Shown in pieces: positions 31,330-39,938 of a DNA stretch of 61,467 nucleotides. Source of the DNA: JADDRA01 sp035553895 (GTDB taxonomy: Bacteria; Actinomycetota; Acidimicrobiia; Acidimicrobiales; CADCSY01); NCBI GenBank assembly GCA_035553895.1, contig DATMJI010000035.1, positions 1 through 61,467 on the forward strand, read 5' to 3'. Position 1 is the stretch's first letter. Every line of letters begins with the position of its first letter. Made by a program: the position numbers and the translations under genes. Under the pieces are notes generated by a model. That model made no database searches, was not told the DNA's origin, and worked only from the letters and a program-made list of their open reading frames with translations.

Positions 31330-32638
31330 CTCCCTGCGTCCAGCATTACCGGCGACCTACGAGGCGGCGCTGGCTTACCTCGACGACCACGTCAACCTCG
31401 AGGCGGTGGCGTCGGGGCGCTTCGAGGCGCCGACCCTGGAGCGCATGGAGCACCTCTGCACCCTGCTGGGCGATCCCCAGCACGACGCCCCGGTGGTGCA
31501 CGTCACCGGCACCAACGGCAAGGGTTCCACGGCTCGCCTCACCACCGCCCTGCTCCAGGCCCACGGCCTGGCCGTGGGCACCTACACCAGCCCCGACCTG
31601 GGTCGGGTCACCGAGCGCATCTCCCGCAACGGCGAGCCCATCGGCGAGGCCGACTTCACTGAGGCGGTGGCGGCGGTGGCAGCCACTGCCCACGCCGGCG
31701 GAATCGTCCCCTCCCGCTTCGAGATCCTCACCCTGGCCGCCCTGCGGTGGTTCGCCGACGTGGCCGTCGACGCCGCCGTGGTCGAGGTGGGCATGGGCGG
31801 GCGCTGGGACGCCACCAACGTGGTCGAGGCCGGGGTGGCGGTGGTCACCAACGTCGGGCTCGATCACACCGACGTGCTGGGACCGACCCGGGCCGACATC
31901 GCCGGGGAGAAAGCCGGCATCGTGGGGCCCAAGGCCACCCTGGTGCTGGGCGAGGCGGATCCTGCGCTGGCACCGATCTTCGAGGCGACCGGGCCCGGTG
32001 CCCTGTGGACCCGCCACCAGGACTTCGGCGTGCGGACCAACGACGTGGCCGTCGGTGGCCGCCTGGTCGACCTCTACACGCCCGGCGCCAGCTACGACCA
32101 GCTCTTCGTCCCCCTCCACGGCGCCCACCAGGGCGACAACGCCGCCGCCGCGGTGGCCGCCGCCGAGGCCTTCTTCGGCCGGCCCCTCGATCCCGAGGTG
32201 GTCCGCCAGGGCTTGGCCGGCGTGCAGGTGCCGGGCCGCTTCGAGGTGGTGGGGCGCCGGCCCCTGGTCGTGCTCGACGGTGCCCACAACCCCGACGGGT
32301 GCCGGGCCGCCGCCACCACCCTCGGCGACTTCTCCATCGCCGGCTCGCCGGTGCTGGTGGTGGGCATGAACCGGGGTCGCTCGCCGGCCGAGATGCTGGG
32401 CGCCCTGGAAGCCGCCCACGCCGGGCTGGTGGTGGCCTGCGCCGTGGACTGGCCCCGGGCCGTGCCCGCCGCTGAGGTGGCCGCCGCCGCCCGGGAGCTG
32501 GGGGCCGAGGTGGAGGTGGTCCCGGCGGTGGGCGAGGCGCTGTCCCGGGCTCTGGCGGTGGCCGGTCCCGACGACGCCGTGCTCGTCACCGGCTCCCTGC
32601 ATGTGGTGGGCGCCGCCCGCTCGGCACTGCGTCCCTGA
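31283..32638 (+). CDS. folC: Folylpolyglutamate synthase / dihydrofolate synthase
   Basis: The protein (up to 451 residues) is a Mur-ligase-type enzyme. VVHVTGTNGKGST is the ATP-binding loop, EVGMGGRWDATNV and NVGLDHTDVLG the central-domain motifs, and VVLDGAHNPDG the start of the C-terminal domain. It adds glutamate to dihydropteroate and to folates. The start is unclear: GTG 31283 overlaps the preceding gene by 47 bases, while TTG 31319 would give a shorter overlap; neither has a good ribosome site. Homology clearly begins by TYEAALAYL. Confidence 0.92.
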   Translation: MPGPTAARRRSSLPSSSLRPALPATYEAALAYLDDHVNLEAVASGRFEAPTLERMEHLCTLLGDPQHDAPVVHVTGTNGKGSTARLTTALLQAHGLAVGTYTSPDLGRVTERISRNGEPIGEADFTEAVAAVAATAHAGGIVPSRFEILTLAALRWFADVAVDAAVVEVGMGGRWDATNVVEAGVAVVTNVGLDHTDVLGPTRADIAGEKAGIVGPKATLVLGEADPALAPIFEATGPGALWTRHQDFGVRTNDVAVGGRLVDLYTPGASYDQLFVPLHGAHQGDNAAAAVAAAEAFFGRPLDPEVVRQGLAGVQVPGRFEVVGRRPLVVLDGAHNPDGCRAAATTLGDFSIAGSPVLVVGMNRGRSPAEMLGALEAAHAGLVVACAVDWPRAVPAAEVAAAARELGAEVEVVPAVGEALSRALAVAGPDDAVLVTGSLHVVGAARSALRP

Positions 32639-32698
32639 GCGCCGCACCGGCCGGCCACGCCCCCCGCGCCGGACGCTCCCCGCCGAGCCGGGCTGGGC

Positions 32699-32704
32699 TA
32701 GGGT
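32699..32704 (+). promoter_or_regulatory. Predicted -10 box (TAGGGT) of the nuoLMN trio
   Basis: TAGGGT ends nine bases before ATG 32714 and there is no ribosome-binding site between, as for tig. It suggests that the isolated nuoL-nuoM-nuoN trio has its own promoter. Confidence 0.45.
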
Positions 32705-32713
32705 CGGCCCGCA

Positions 32714-34660
32714 ATGTTGAGCGCCGTCTGGCTGATCCCTGCGCTGCCCCTGGCCGGATTCCTCATCCTGTTGCTCTGGGGCCGCAGGCTGGGCGAACCG
32801 GGGGCCGGGTGGCTGGCCACGGCCATGGTGGCGGGGTCGTTCCTGGCCGGCCTGGTCACCTTCGCCGGACTGCTGGCCAAGGACGAGCACCACCGCCAGT
32901 TCGTATTCACCCTCTTCGAGTGGCTCCCCGTGGGAGGGCTGTCGGTCGACATGGGATTCCTGGTCGACCCCCTGTCGATCACCATGGTCCTCTTCGTCAC
33001 CGGCGTGGGGTCGCTGATCCACCTCTACTCCATCGGCTACATGCACGGCGACCCCCGCTTCCACACCTTCTTCGTCTACCTCAACCTCTTCGCCTTCTCC
33101 ATGCTGATGCTGGTGCTGGGCGACAACCTCCTGGTCACCTTCCTCGGCTGGGAAGGGGTGGGTGCGTGCTCGTACCTGCTGGTGTCGTTCTGGTTCGAGC
33201 GTGACTCGGCGGCGGTGGCCGGCAAGAAGGCCTTCGTCACCAACCGGGTGGGGGACTGGGGCTTCATGGTCGCCATGTTCCTCACCTTCACCTCCCTCGG
33301 CACCCTGACCTACGCCGGCGAGGAGGGGATCCTCGAGGGCGCCGGGGCCCTGCCCGAGACCACCGCCGTGGCCATCGCCCTGCTGCTGTTCGTGGGCGCA
33401 GCGGGCAAGTCGGCCCAGCTGCCGCTCTACGTGTGGCTGCCCGATGCCATGGAGGGGCCCACACCGGTCTCGGCCCTGATCCACGCCGCCACCATGGTCA
33501 CCTCCGGCGTCTACCTCATGGCCCGGATCAACCCGATCCTCGACGTCGCCGGCGGCGTCCTGGAGATCATCGCCGTGGTGGGGGCGGCCACCGCCCTGTT
33601 CGCCGCCACCTGCGCCGTGGCCCAGCGCGACATCAAGAAGGTGCTGGCCTACTCCACCGTCTCCCAGCTCGGCTACATGTTCCTGGCGGTGGGGTCGGGC
33701 GCCTACGTGGCGGCCATCTTCCACATGATCACCCACGCCTTCTTCAAGGCCCTGCTCTTCCTCGGCGCCGGCTCGGTGATCCACGGGATGCACGACGAGC
33801 AGGACATGCGCCGCATGGGGGCCCTGCGCCGGCTCATGCCCGTGACCGCCGGCACCTTCATCGTGGGCTGGCTGGCCATTGCCGGTATCCCCCCCTTCGC
33901 CGGGTTCTGGTCCAAGGACGAGATCCTCGCCGCGGTGTGGGACCTGAGCCCGGCGCTGTGGCTGGTGGGGGTGGTCACCGCCCTCCTCACCGCCTACTAC
34001 ATGAGCCGCCAGGTGTTCCTGGTCTTCTACGGCGAGCCCCGCTGGCAGCAGGCCGGTGCCGGCGAGACGGCGGGGGAGGCGCTGGGGGACCCGGAGCACG
34101 AGCCGGCGGCGGCCACCCACGCTCCCGCCACGCCCCATGAGTCGCCCCGGCTCATGACCGTCCCGCTGGTGGTCCTGGCCGGCCTGGCGGCCGTGGGTGG
34201 GGTCTTGAACCTGCCGGGGGTTTTCACCCTGGAGCACTTCCTCGAGCCCGTCTTCGAGGACCGCCTGCACGAGCTGTCCATCACCGCCGGCATGCAGGTG
34301 GCCCTGGCCCTGGTGGCCGTGGTCGGGGCAGCCGTCGGCATCGCCGTGGCCCGGTCCATCTACCTGGCCCGCGGCGGACCCACCGACCGCTACGAGCCGG
34401 AGCTGCTGGCCCGGGCCTGGCGCTACGACGAGGCCCTGGCCACCTTCTTCGCCGGTCCGGGGCGGGCGGTGGCCGATCTCTCGGCCCGCTTCGACCGGCA
34501 GGTCATCGACGGTGCCGTCAACGGGGTGGCCACCCTGGCCCGGCGCAGCGGCGCCGTGTTGCGGGTCACCCAGACCGGCTACGTGCGCAACTACGCCCTG
34601 GGCATGGCCGCCGGCGCCGTGCTCCTCCTCGGCTTCTTCGTGCTGCGAACAGGCATCTAG
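32714..34660 (+). CDS. nuoL: NADH-quinone oxidoreductase subunit L (isolated copy)
   Basis: The 648-residue, 14-16-helix antiporter-like subunit has FLGWEGVGACSYLLV with the proton-channel glutamate, GKSAQLPLYVWLPDAMEGPT, SALIHAATMV, KKVLAYSTVSQLGYM with conserved lysines, and FKALLFLGAGSV. The C-terminal amphipathic helix and last membrane helix of NuoL are present (RQVIDGAVNGVATL, VTQTGYVRNYALG). A cytoplasmic-like loop near residues 440-475 is rich in alanine, glutamate and histidine. It heads a nuoL-nuoM-nuoN set separate from the main nuo operon 12 kb downstream. Confidence 0.93.
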   Translation: MLSAVWLIPALPLAGFLILLLWGRRLGEPGAGWLATAMVAGSFLAGLVTFAGLLAKDEHHRQFVFTLFEWLPVGGLSVDMGFLVDPLSITMVLFVTGVGSLIHLYSIGYMHGDPRFHTFFVYLNLFAFSMLMLVLGDNLLVTFLGWEGVGACSYLLVSFWFERDSAAVAGKKAFVTNRVGDWGFMVAMFLTFTSLGTLTYAGEEGILEGAGALPETTAVAIALLLFVGAAGKSAQLPLYVWLPDAMEGPTPVSALIHAATMVTSGVYLMARINPILDVAGGVLEIIAVVGAATALFAATCAVAQRDIKKVLAYSTVSQLGYMFLAVGSGAYVAAIFHMITHAFFKALLFLGAGSVIHGMHDEQDMRRMGALRRLMPVTAGTFIVGWLAIAGIPPFAGFWSKDEILAAVWDLSPALWLVGVVTALLTAYYMSRQVFLVFYGEPRWQQAGAGETAGEALGDPEHEPAAATHAPATPHESPRLMTVPLVVLAGLAAVGGVLNLPGVFTLEHFLEPVFEDRLHELSITAGMQVALALVAVVGAAVGIAVARSIYLARGGPTDRYEPELLARAWRYDEALATFFAGPGRAVADLSARFDRQVIDGAVNGVATLARRSGAVLRVTQTGYVRNYALGMAAGAVLLLGFFVLRTGI

Positions 34661-36195
34661 TGGAGTCCGATTTCCCCCTGCTCAGCCTGTTGATCCTGGT
34701 GCCGGCCGCCGGGGCCGCCCTGGTGGCGCTCGTACCGCGGGGCAACGACGCCCTGGCCCGTCCCCTGGCCGTCGCCACCACCGCAGTGGTGGCCGTGCTC
34801 AGCGTGATCGTCCTCGCCGGCTTCGACGCCGGTGACGCCGGCTTCCAGCTGGCCGAGCGCTACGTATGGATCGCCGACTTCGGCGTCGCCTGGAACCTGG
34901 GGATCGACGGGATCTCCCTGTTCCTGGTGGTGCTGACCGGTCTGCTGTTTCCCCTGGCCGTCGTGGCGGTCAAACCGACGCATGACGACAAGGCCTACCT
35001 GGCCTGGCTCCTGCTGCTGGAAGCCGGCTGCATCGGGGTGTTCCTGGCCCTGGATCTGTTCCTGTTCTTCGTCATGTTCGAGATCGTCCTGGTGCCCATG
35101 TACTTCCTCATCGGTGGCTGGGGCTACGGGGAGCGGGTCTACGCCGCCCTCAAGTTCTTCCTCTTCACCATGCTCGGTTCGGCCTTCATGCTGGTGGGGA
35201 TCCTCACCGTGGCCTTCCTGCACCAGCGGGCCACCGGGGTGCTCACCTTCGACCTGGTGGAGATCGCCGAGGCCCAGGGCGCCATCGGCCAGGGCGCCGC
35301 CCGCTGGCTCTTCCTGGCCTTCGCCGTGGCCTTCGCCGTCAAGGTGCCGGTCTTCCCCCTGCACACCTGGCTGCCCGACGCCCACACCCAGGCCCCTACC
35401 GCCGGCTCGGTCATCCTCGCCGGGGTCATGCTCAAGCTCGGCACCTACGGGTTCCTGCGCTTCGGTCTGTACCTTTTCCCCGAGGCCGCCACCTACTTCG
35501 CCCCCCTGCTCGTCACCCTGGGGGTGATCGGCATCATCTACGGGGCGGTGGTGGCCGCCGTGCAGCGGGACCTCAAGCGGCTGGTCGCCTACTCCTCGGT
35601 GGCCCACCTCGGCTTCATCGTGCTGGGCACCTTTGCCTTCACCACCCAGGGGCTCCAGGGCGGGGTCATCCAGATGGTCAACCACGGCATCTCCACCGGC
35701 GCCCTGTTCCTGCTCGTGGGCATGATCTCGGACCGGCTCCACACCCGGGAGATCGCCCAGCTGGGGGGGCTGCAGAAGGCTGCGCCCGTGCTGGCCGGGG
35801 TGTTCACCGTGGTCATGCTGTCCTCTGTGGGCCTCCCCGGGCTCAACGGCTTCGTCGGTGAGTTCCTCGTACTCATCGGCAGCTTCCCCACCCGGCGCTG
35901 GTGGGCGGTGGTTGCCACCGCCGGGGTGATCCTGGCCGCCCTCTACATGCTGTGGGCCTACCAGCGGGCCTTCCACGGTGAGCCTCAGGGGGCCAATGCC
36001 ACCATGGCCGACATGAGCCGCCGGGAGCTGGCGGTGATGGCGCCCCTGCTGGCCGCCATCGTCTTCCTCGGCGTCTACCCCAAGCCGGTGCTGGAGCGCA
36101 TCGAACCCGCCGTCGACCGCCTCATCAGCCACGTCGAGGACAACTCCGGCTTCACCCAGCCCGAGGTCGCCGCCGGGGAGGGTGAGCGGGAGTGA
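34660..36195 (+). CDS. nuoM: NADH-quinone oxidoreductase subunit M (isolated copy)
   Basis: The 511-residue proton-pumping subunit starts at GTG 34660, overlapping the last base of the nuoL stop (TAGTG). Typical motifs are LFFVMFEIVLVPMYFLIGGW with the key glutamate, FPLHTWLPDAHTQAPTAGSV, LKLGTYGFLRF and LKRLVAYSSVAHLGF. Fourteen membrane segments are likely. Its C-terminal tail is short and acidic. Transcribed with the adjacent nuoL and nuoN. Confidence 0.94.
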   Translation: MESDFPLLSLLILVPAAGAALVALVPRGNDALARPLAVATTAVVAVLSVIVLAGFDAGDAGFQLAERYVWIADFGVAWNLGIDGISLFLVVLTGLLFPLAVVAVKPTHDDKAYLAWLLLLEAGCIGVFLALDLFLFFVMFEIVLVPMYFLIGGWGYGERVYAALKFFLFTMLGSAFMLVGILTVAFLHQRATGVLTFDLVEIAEAQGAIGQGAARWLFLAFAVAFAVKVPVFPLHTWLPDAHTQAPTAGSVILAGVMLKLGTYGFLRFGLYLFPEAATYFAPLLVTLGVIGIIYGAVVAAVQRDLKRLVAYSSVAHLGFIVLGTFAFTTQGLQGGVIQMVNHGISTGALFLLVGMISDRLHTREIAQLGGLQKAAPVLAGVFTVVMLSSVGLPGLNGFVGEFLVLIGSFPTRRWWAVVATAGVILAALYMLWAYQRAFHGEPQGANATMADMSRRELAVMAPLLAAIVFLGVYPKPVLERIEPAVDRLISHVEDNSGFTQPEVAAGEGERE

Positions 36196-36250
36196 GCGGA
36201 CACGAGATCGCCACCCTCCCCTCGAACGCCAGGGCGACGGGGGAGCGCGC

Positions 36251-37792
36251 ATGAGCGCCGGCGTCCTCGCCCAGATCCAGCCCGTGCCCACACCGGCCAT
36301 CGAGTGGTCGGCGGTGTCGCCCCTGCTCGCCCTGGTGGGTGGGGCCCTGCTGTTGCTGACCCTCGCCGCCCTCACCCGATCGCGTCCGCCCCGGGGGTTC
36401 TACGCCGCCTTCACGGTGGCCACGGCCGTGGTGGCCATGGTGCTCTCGGGCCTGCAGTGGGGCCGGGTGACCGACCCCGCCCGGGGTGGCTACAGCGCCA
36501 TCGGCGGGGCGGTCGCCGTCGACGGCTTCAGCGTCTTCTTCGCCGTGGTGATCTGCGCCGCCATCGCCTTGGGGGCCCTGCTGAGCGACGACTACCTACG
36601 GCGGGAGGGCCTGGACGGGCCCGAGCTGTACGTGCTCATGCTCCTGTCCGGGACCGGGGGCCTGGTGATGGCCGCCGCCAACGACCTCATCGTCATCTTC
36701 CTCGGCCTCGAGACCCTCTCCATCGCCCTCTACGTGATGGCGGGGTTCCACCTGCGGCGCCTCGAGTCCCAGGAGTCGGCCATCAAGTACTTCGTGCTCG
36801 GCTCGTTCTCCTCGGCGTTCCTCCTCTACGGCATCGCCCTGGTCTACGGGGCCACGGGATCGACCAACATCACCGCCATCGCCTCCTTCCTCGCCGACAA
36901 CCTGTTGGTGTCCAACGGCTTGCTGCTGGCGGGTTTCGCCCTGTTGCTGGTGGGTCTGGGGTTCAAGGTGGCGGCCGTGCCCTTCCACGTCTGGACGCCC
37001 GACGTCTACCAGGGCGCCCCCACCCCGGTGACCGCCTTCATGGCCTCGGCGGCCAAGGCCGCCGGTTTCGCCGCCCTGCTGCGGGTCTTCCTGTCCACCT
37101 TCGAGCTCTACCGCCTCGACTGGCGGCCCATCATGTGGGCCCTGGCCACCCTCACCCTGGTGGTGGGCTCGTTCCTGGCCATCGTCCAGAGCGACGTCAA
37201 GCGCATGCTGGCCTACAGCTCCATCAGCCACGCCGGCTTCGTCCTGGTGGGGGCGGAGGCGGCCAGCGACCGGGGCGTGGCCGGTGCCCTCTTCTACCTC
37301 CTGGCCTACACCTTCATGGCCGTGGGCAGCTTCGGCGTGGCCACCCTGGTGGGGCGCCGGGGCGACGCCGACCACGGGCTGGACGCCTACCGCGCCCTCG
37401 CCAGCCGGCGCCCGGTGCTGGCCCTGGCCTTCACCGTGTTCCTCCTGGCCCAGGCCGGGGTGCCGCTGACCTCCGGTTTCCTGGCCAAGTTCTACGTGAT
37501 CGGTGCGGCGGTGGAGGCGGGCAGTTACGCCCTGGCCATCATCGCCATGGTGTCGGCAGTGGTGTCGGCCTTCGTCTACCTGCGCATCATCGTGGCCATG
37601 TACATGGGCGGTGACGCAGCGGGGGCGCCGGCGCCCGCCCTGCCCGTGCCCTTTGCCGCCGGCCTCGGGCTGGCCGTGGCCGTGGCCTTCACCGTCGTCG
37701 TCGGCCTGGTCCCCTCCCCCGTGGTCGACTTCGCCCGCGACGCCGTCCCGATCGTGCCCGCCGTCCCGGAGCTGGTGAGCACCGGCTTCTGA
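36251..37792 (+). CDS. nuoN: NADH-quinone oxidoreductase subunit N (isolated copy)
   Basis: The 513-residue subunit has IFLGLETLSIALYVMAGF, ESAIKYFVLGSFSSAFLLYG, VPFHVWTPDVYQGAPTPVTA and VKRMLAYSSISHAGFVLVG, all typical of NuoN. ATG 36251 follows GGGGAG; an upstream GTG at 36182 would overlap nuoM but the added codons are atypical. It ends the nuoLMN trio. After it lies an 81-base gap and then the leader of the FecR-like gene. Confidence 0.94.
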   Translation: MSAGVLAQIQPVPTPAIEWSAVSPLLALVGGALLLLTLAALTRSRPPRGFYAAFTVATAVVAMVLSGLQWGRVTDPARGGYSAIGGAVAVDGFSVFFAVVICAAIALGALLSDDYLRREGLDGPELYVLMLLSGTGGLVMAAANDLIVIFLGLETLSIALYVMAGFHLRRLESQESAIKYFVLGSFSSAFLLYGIALVYGATGSTNITAIASFLADNLLVSNGLLLAGFALLLVGLGFKVAAVPFHVWTPDVYQGAPTPVTAFMASAAKAAGFAALLRVFLSTFELYRLDWRPIMWALATLTLVVGSFLAIVQSDVKRMLAYSSISHAGFVLVGAEAASDRGVAGALFYLLAYTFMAVGSFGVATLVGRRGDADHGLDAYRALASRRPVLALAFTVFLLAQAGVPLTSGFLAKFYVIGAAVEAGSYALAIIAMVSAVVSAFVYLRIIVAMYMGGDAAGAPAPALPVPFAAGLGLAVAVAFTVVVGLVPSPVVDFARDAVPIVPAVPELVSTGF

Positions 37793-37842
37793 GAGCCACC
37801 ACCCTCCTCGCCGGACCCCCTGCGGGCGCCGGCCGCCGAACG

Positions 37843-37860
37843 ACTGAAGCTTTGCTGAGG
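37843..37860 (+). promoter_or_regulatory. Possible direct-repeat operator, 11-base period
   Basis: ACTGAAG (37843-37849) and GCTGAGG (37854-37860) are separated by four bases, giving an 11-base period as bound by OmpR/PhoB-type dimers. The heptamers resemble the three GCTGAAG copies upstream of the response regulator at 44280-44308. The site lies 107 bases before the FecR-like start. Confidence 0.35.
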
Positions 37861-37966
37861 CCGAAGGGATTCCATGATGATGCATTCCCTTTCATGCCCC
37901 CAGGACGGTGCGGCAGTGCGATACTGGGAGCCAGGCTCCGGCAACGAGAGGAGGGCGATCTACCTC

Positions 37967-39037
37967 GTGCCCGGGACGACGAGCGACGCCGGTGCCGCTG
38001 GCGATGACGTCATCGAGGTCGTGGTGGACGCAGCGGCGCTGGTTCGGCACTCCCCGGACGCTCGGCTGTCGATGCCCAGACCCCGGCGGCTGCGCCGCCA
38101 GGAGCGGCGGGTCCAACTCCAGCGGGGCTACACCTGGCACCACCTGACCGGGGGTGGCTACCAGCCCTACCGGGTGCGGACTCCCTCGGTGGAGGCGACA
38201 GCCCATGCCGGCACCACGTTCATGGTCACGGTGGAGCCGGACGCCAGCTGCTTCGTGGTGGTGCTCGAGGGGGCCGCCGACGTCGCCCTGCGCCCGGACG
38301 AGCCCCCGGTGCGCCTGCGCGCCTCCCAGGCCGTGGTCTGCCAGCCCGGTGGCGGGCTCAGCCCCGTCGTCGACGTGGCGGACGATGAGCTGGCCCGGGA
38401 CCCCTGGATCGCTCGGAACCGCCCGCTCGACGCCAAAACCTTCGCCCCCGCCCCCGAGCTGGCGCCGTCGCGTTTCGTGCCCCGCCTGGTCGCCGCCGCG
38501 GGCGCCGTCGCCCTCGGGCTGCTCCTGGTCGTCATCCCCCATGGCGATGGCCGCCCCATCACCCTGGTGGAGGAGCGAGCCCCGCAGGCGACGGCGCAGC
38601 CCTCCCAGCTGGCCCCGGCGGCGAACACCACCACCCCGACGGCGCTCGCGCCGGCGGCGCCTCCCACCACGGCGGCGACGGTGCCGGAGCGGGCTGGCCA
38701 GCCCGCCACCACGGTGCCGGTGGCCCCCCCCACCACGGTGCCCGTGGCCCCGGAGCCGGCGGAGCCACCGCCCGCCGTCACCGCGGCCCTGACCGCCTGC
38801 CAGGGTTCGGGTACGGGCACCGTCGCCCTGGCCGGGACGCTGGCCAACGGCGACGGCCGGGCGCACCGCCTGGTGCTCGAGGTGTCGGTCAGCGACGGGG
38901 CCGGTGTCACCCGGGGATCCGGCGAGGTGGTGGTCGAGGTCGGTCCCGGCCAGCAGGAGACCTGGCAGGCCCGACTCCCCCGACCGGCGGGCGGCGGTGG
39001 CCGCTGCGTTCTCGGCGACGTCACCGTGGCCGGCTGA
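37967..39037 (+). CDS. FecR-like domain protein with membrane anchor and proline/threonine linker
   Basis: The 356-residue protein has an N-terminal soluble part with a FecR-like beta domain at about 65-140 (YRVRTPSVEATAHAGTTFMV, VVVLEGAADVAL), one membrane helix near 172-190 (LVAAAGAVALGLLLVVI), a proline/threonine/alanine-rich linker and a C-terminal beta domain with two cysteines (ALTACQGSGTGTVALAG, RCVLGDVTV). GTG 37967 is chosen since GGAGG lies upstream and the codons between ATG 37874 and here have low third-position GC. It may signal across the membrane or bind the wall; function unknown. Confidence 0.68.
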   Translation: MPGTTSDAGAAGDDVIEVVVDAAALVRHSPDARLSMPRPRRLRRQERRVQLQRGYTWHHLTGGGYQPYRVRTPSVEATAHAGTTFMVTVEPDASCFVVVLEGAADVALRPDEPPVRLRASQAVVCQPGGGLSPVVDVADDELARDPWIARNRPLDAKTFAPAPELAPSRFVPRLVAAAGAVALGLLLVVIPHGDGRPITLVEERAPQATAQPSQLAPAANTTTPTALAPAAPPTTAATVPERAGQPATTVPVAPPTTVPVAPEPAEPPPAVTAALTACQGSGTGTVALAGTLANGDGRAHRLVLEVSVSDGAGVTRGSGEVVVEVGPGQQETWQARLPRPAGGGGRCVLGDVTVAG

Positions 39038-39072
39038 GGGCGCCGGGGATCCGACCCACCCGCTCCGGTGAG

Positions 39073-39765
39073 TTAGCCGTCGCTCCCGGACGCACCGCCG
39101 ACCCCGGTGCCGGTCGTCAAAATCTGGTTCAGGTCGGCCACCACGGCCCGTAGCTGGGCCACCGTCTCGTCGCGCTGGTGGGCGAGGGTGCCGAAGCGGC
39201 GGTGCGCCTCGGCCCGGGCCGCCTCGAGGATCTGGTCGGCCTGCTCGTGGGCGGCGTCGAGGTGGCGTTCAGCGGCGGCCCGCAGCTCGCGAATGGCCGC
39301 CACCTCCGCCGTCAGGGCACGACGCAGCTCGATTACGTCGGCTTCGTCAGGGGACCGGGTAGCGCCGGTCTCGGCCTGGTCGGCGAGCTCGACAGTCCCG
39401 GTCGGATCGGCAGGCCGGGCACCGGCGCCGGCGTCATGGGAGCTCGGCGGGTGCGCCTGGCCCTGCAGCTCGGTGATCTGGCCCTGCAGCTCGGTGATGG
39501 TCGACCGGGCCGCCACCAGCTCGCGGGCCATGGCGCTGTCGGCGGGTGGCACCTCGGCCGGGCGACTCTCACGCTCGGCCAGCCGGCGCTCGAGGTCGCC
39601 GAGGCTCCTGGCCAGCTCGCTCCTCGCCTCCTGGGCCGCCAGGAGGCGGTTCTCGGCCGCTTCCAGCTGGGCCCGGTGAGAGGCCAGCTCGGCCTCCACC
39701 TCGTCGGGGTCGTAGCCTCGCAGGGCAAGCGTGAAAGCGGGCTGCCTCGTGCTCTCGCTGAACAT
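39073..39765 (-). CDS. DivIVA-domain coiled-coil protein
   Basis: The 230-residue protein starts at ATG 39765 with GGGAGG eight bases upstream. FTLALRGYDPDEVEAELASH is the DivIVA N-terminal lipid-binding motif (RGYDxxEV). Long coiled-coil stretches follow at about 25-115 and 150-215, separated by a proline/glycine-rich linker (HPPSSHDAGAGARPADPTG). A seven-residue direct repeat, ITELQGQ twice, comes from a 21-base duplication near 39460. DivIVA-type proteins mark negatively curved membrane at poles and septa. This small version may be a septum or secretion partner instead of Wag31 itself. Confidence 0.8.
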   Translation of the reverse strand: MFSESTRQPAFTLALRGYDPDEVEAELASHRAQLEAAENRLLAAQEARSELARSLGDLERRLAERESRPAEVPPADSAMARELVAARSTITELQGQITELQGQAHPPSSHDAGAGARPADPTGTVELADQAETGATRSPDEADVIELRRALTAEVAAIRELRAAAERHLDAAHEQADQILEAARAEAHRRFGTLAHQRDETVAQLRAVVADLNQILTTGTGVGGASGSDG

Positions 39766-39938
39766 CTCGTTGCCTCCCACCGCGGTGGATCCTGATCCTA
39801 ACGATGCGGTCCGCCCCTGCGCCGACGCGGCGGCCCGGCCGGGTGGACGGCAGACCCTTCGCCGGCCTGCGGTGTCCACCGCTCGGCGGCCACCGCCGCG
39901 GGGTCCCGTGCCGGCGAGCGCGTCGAGCCCGTCCAGCA
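39766..39938. other. Intergenic region with no recognised gene
   Basis: This 173-base gap lies upstream of the DivIVA gene and downstream of the methyltransferase genes. It should hold the DivIVA promoter; a TCCTAACGAT stretch near 39795 is the only AT-richer patch. Nothing else was recognised. Confidence 0.4.

Noticed and set aside
31346..34270. 974-codon frame on the minus strand
   Set aside because: Antisense to folC and nuoL, both secure calls; composition is that of a shadow frame.
37874..37966. ATG 37874 as start of the FecR-like gene
   Set aside because: The codons in this stretch have low third-position GC (CAT, CTT, TCA, GCA, CGA, AGG AGG) unlike the gene body, and it overlaps likely control sequence. 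GTG 37967 fits better.
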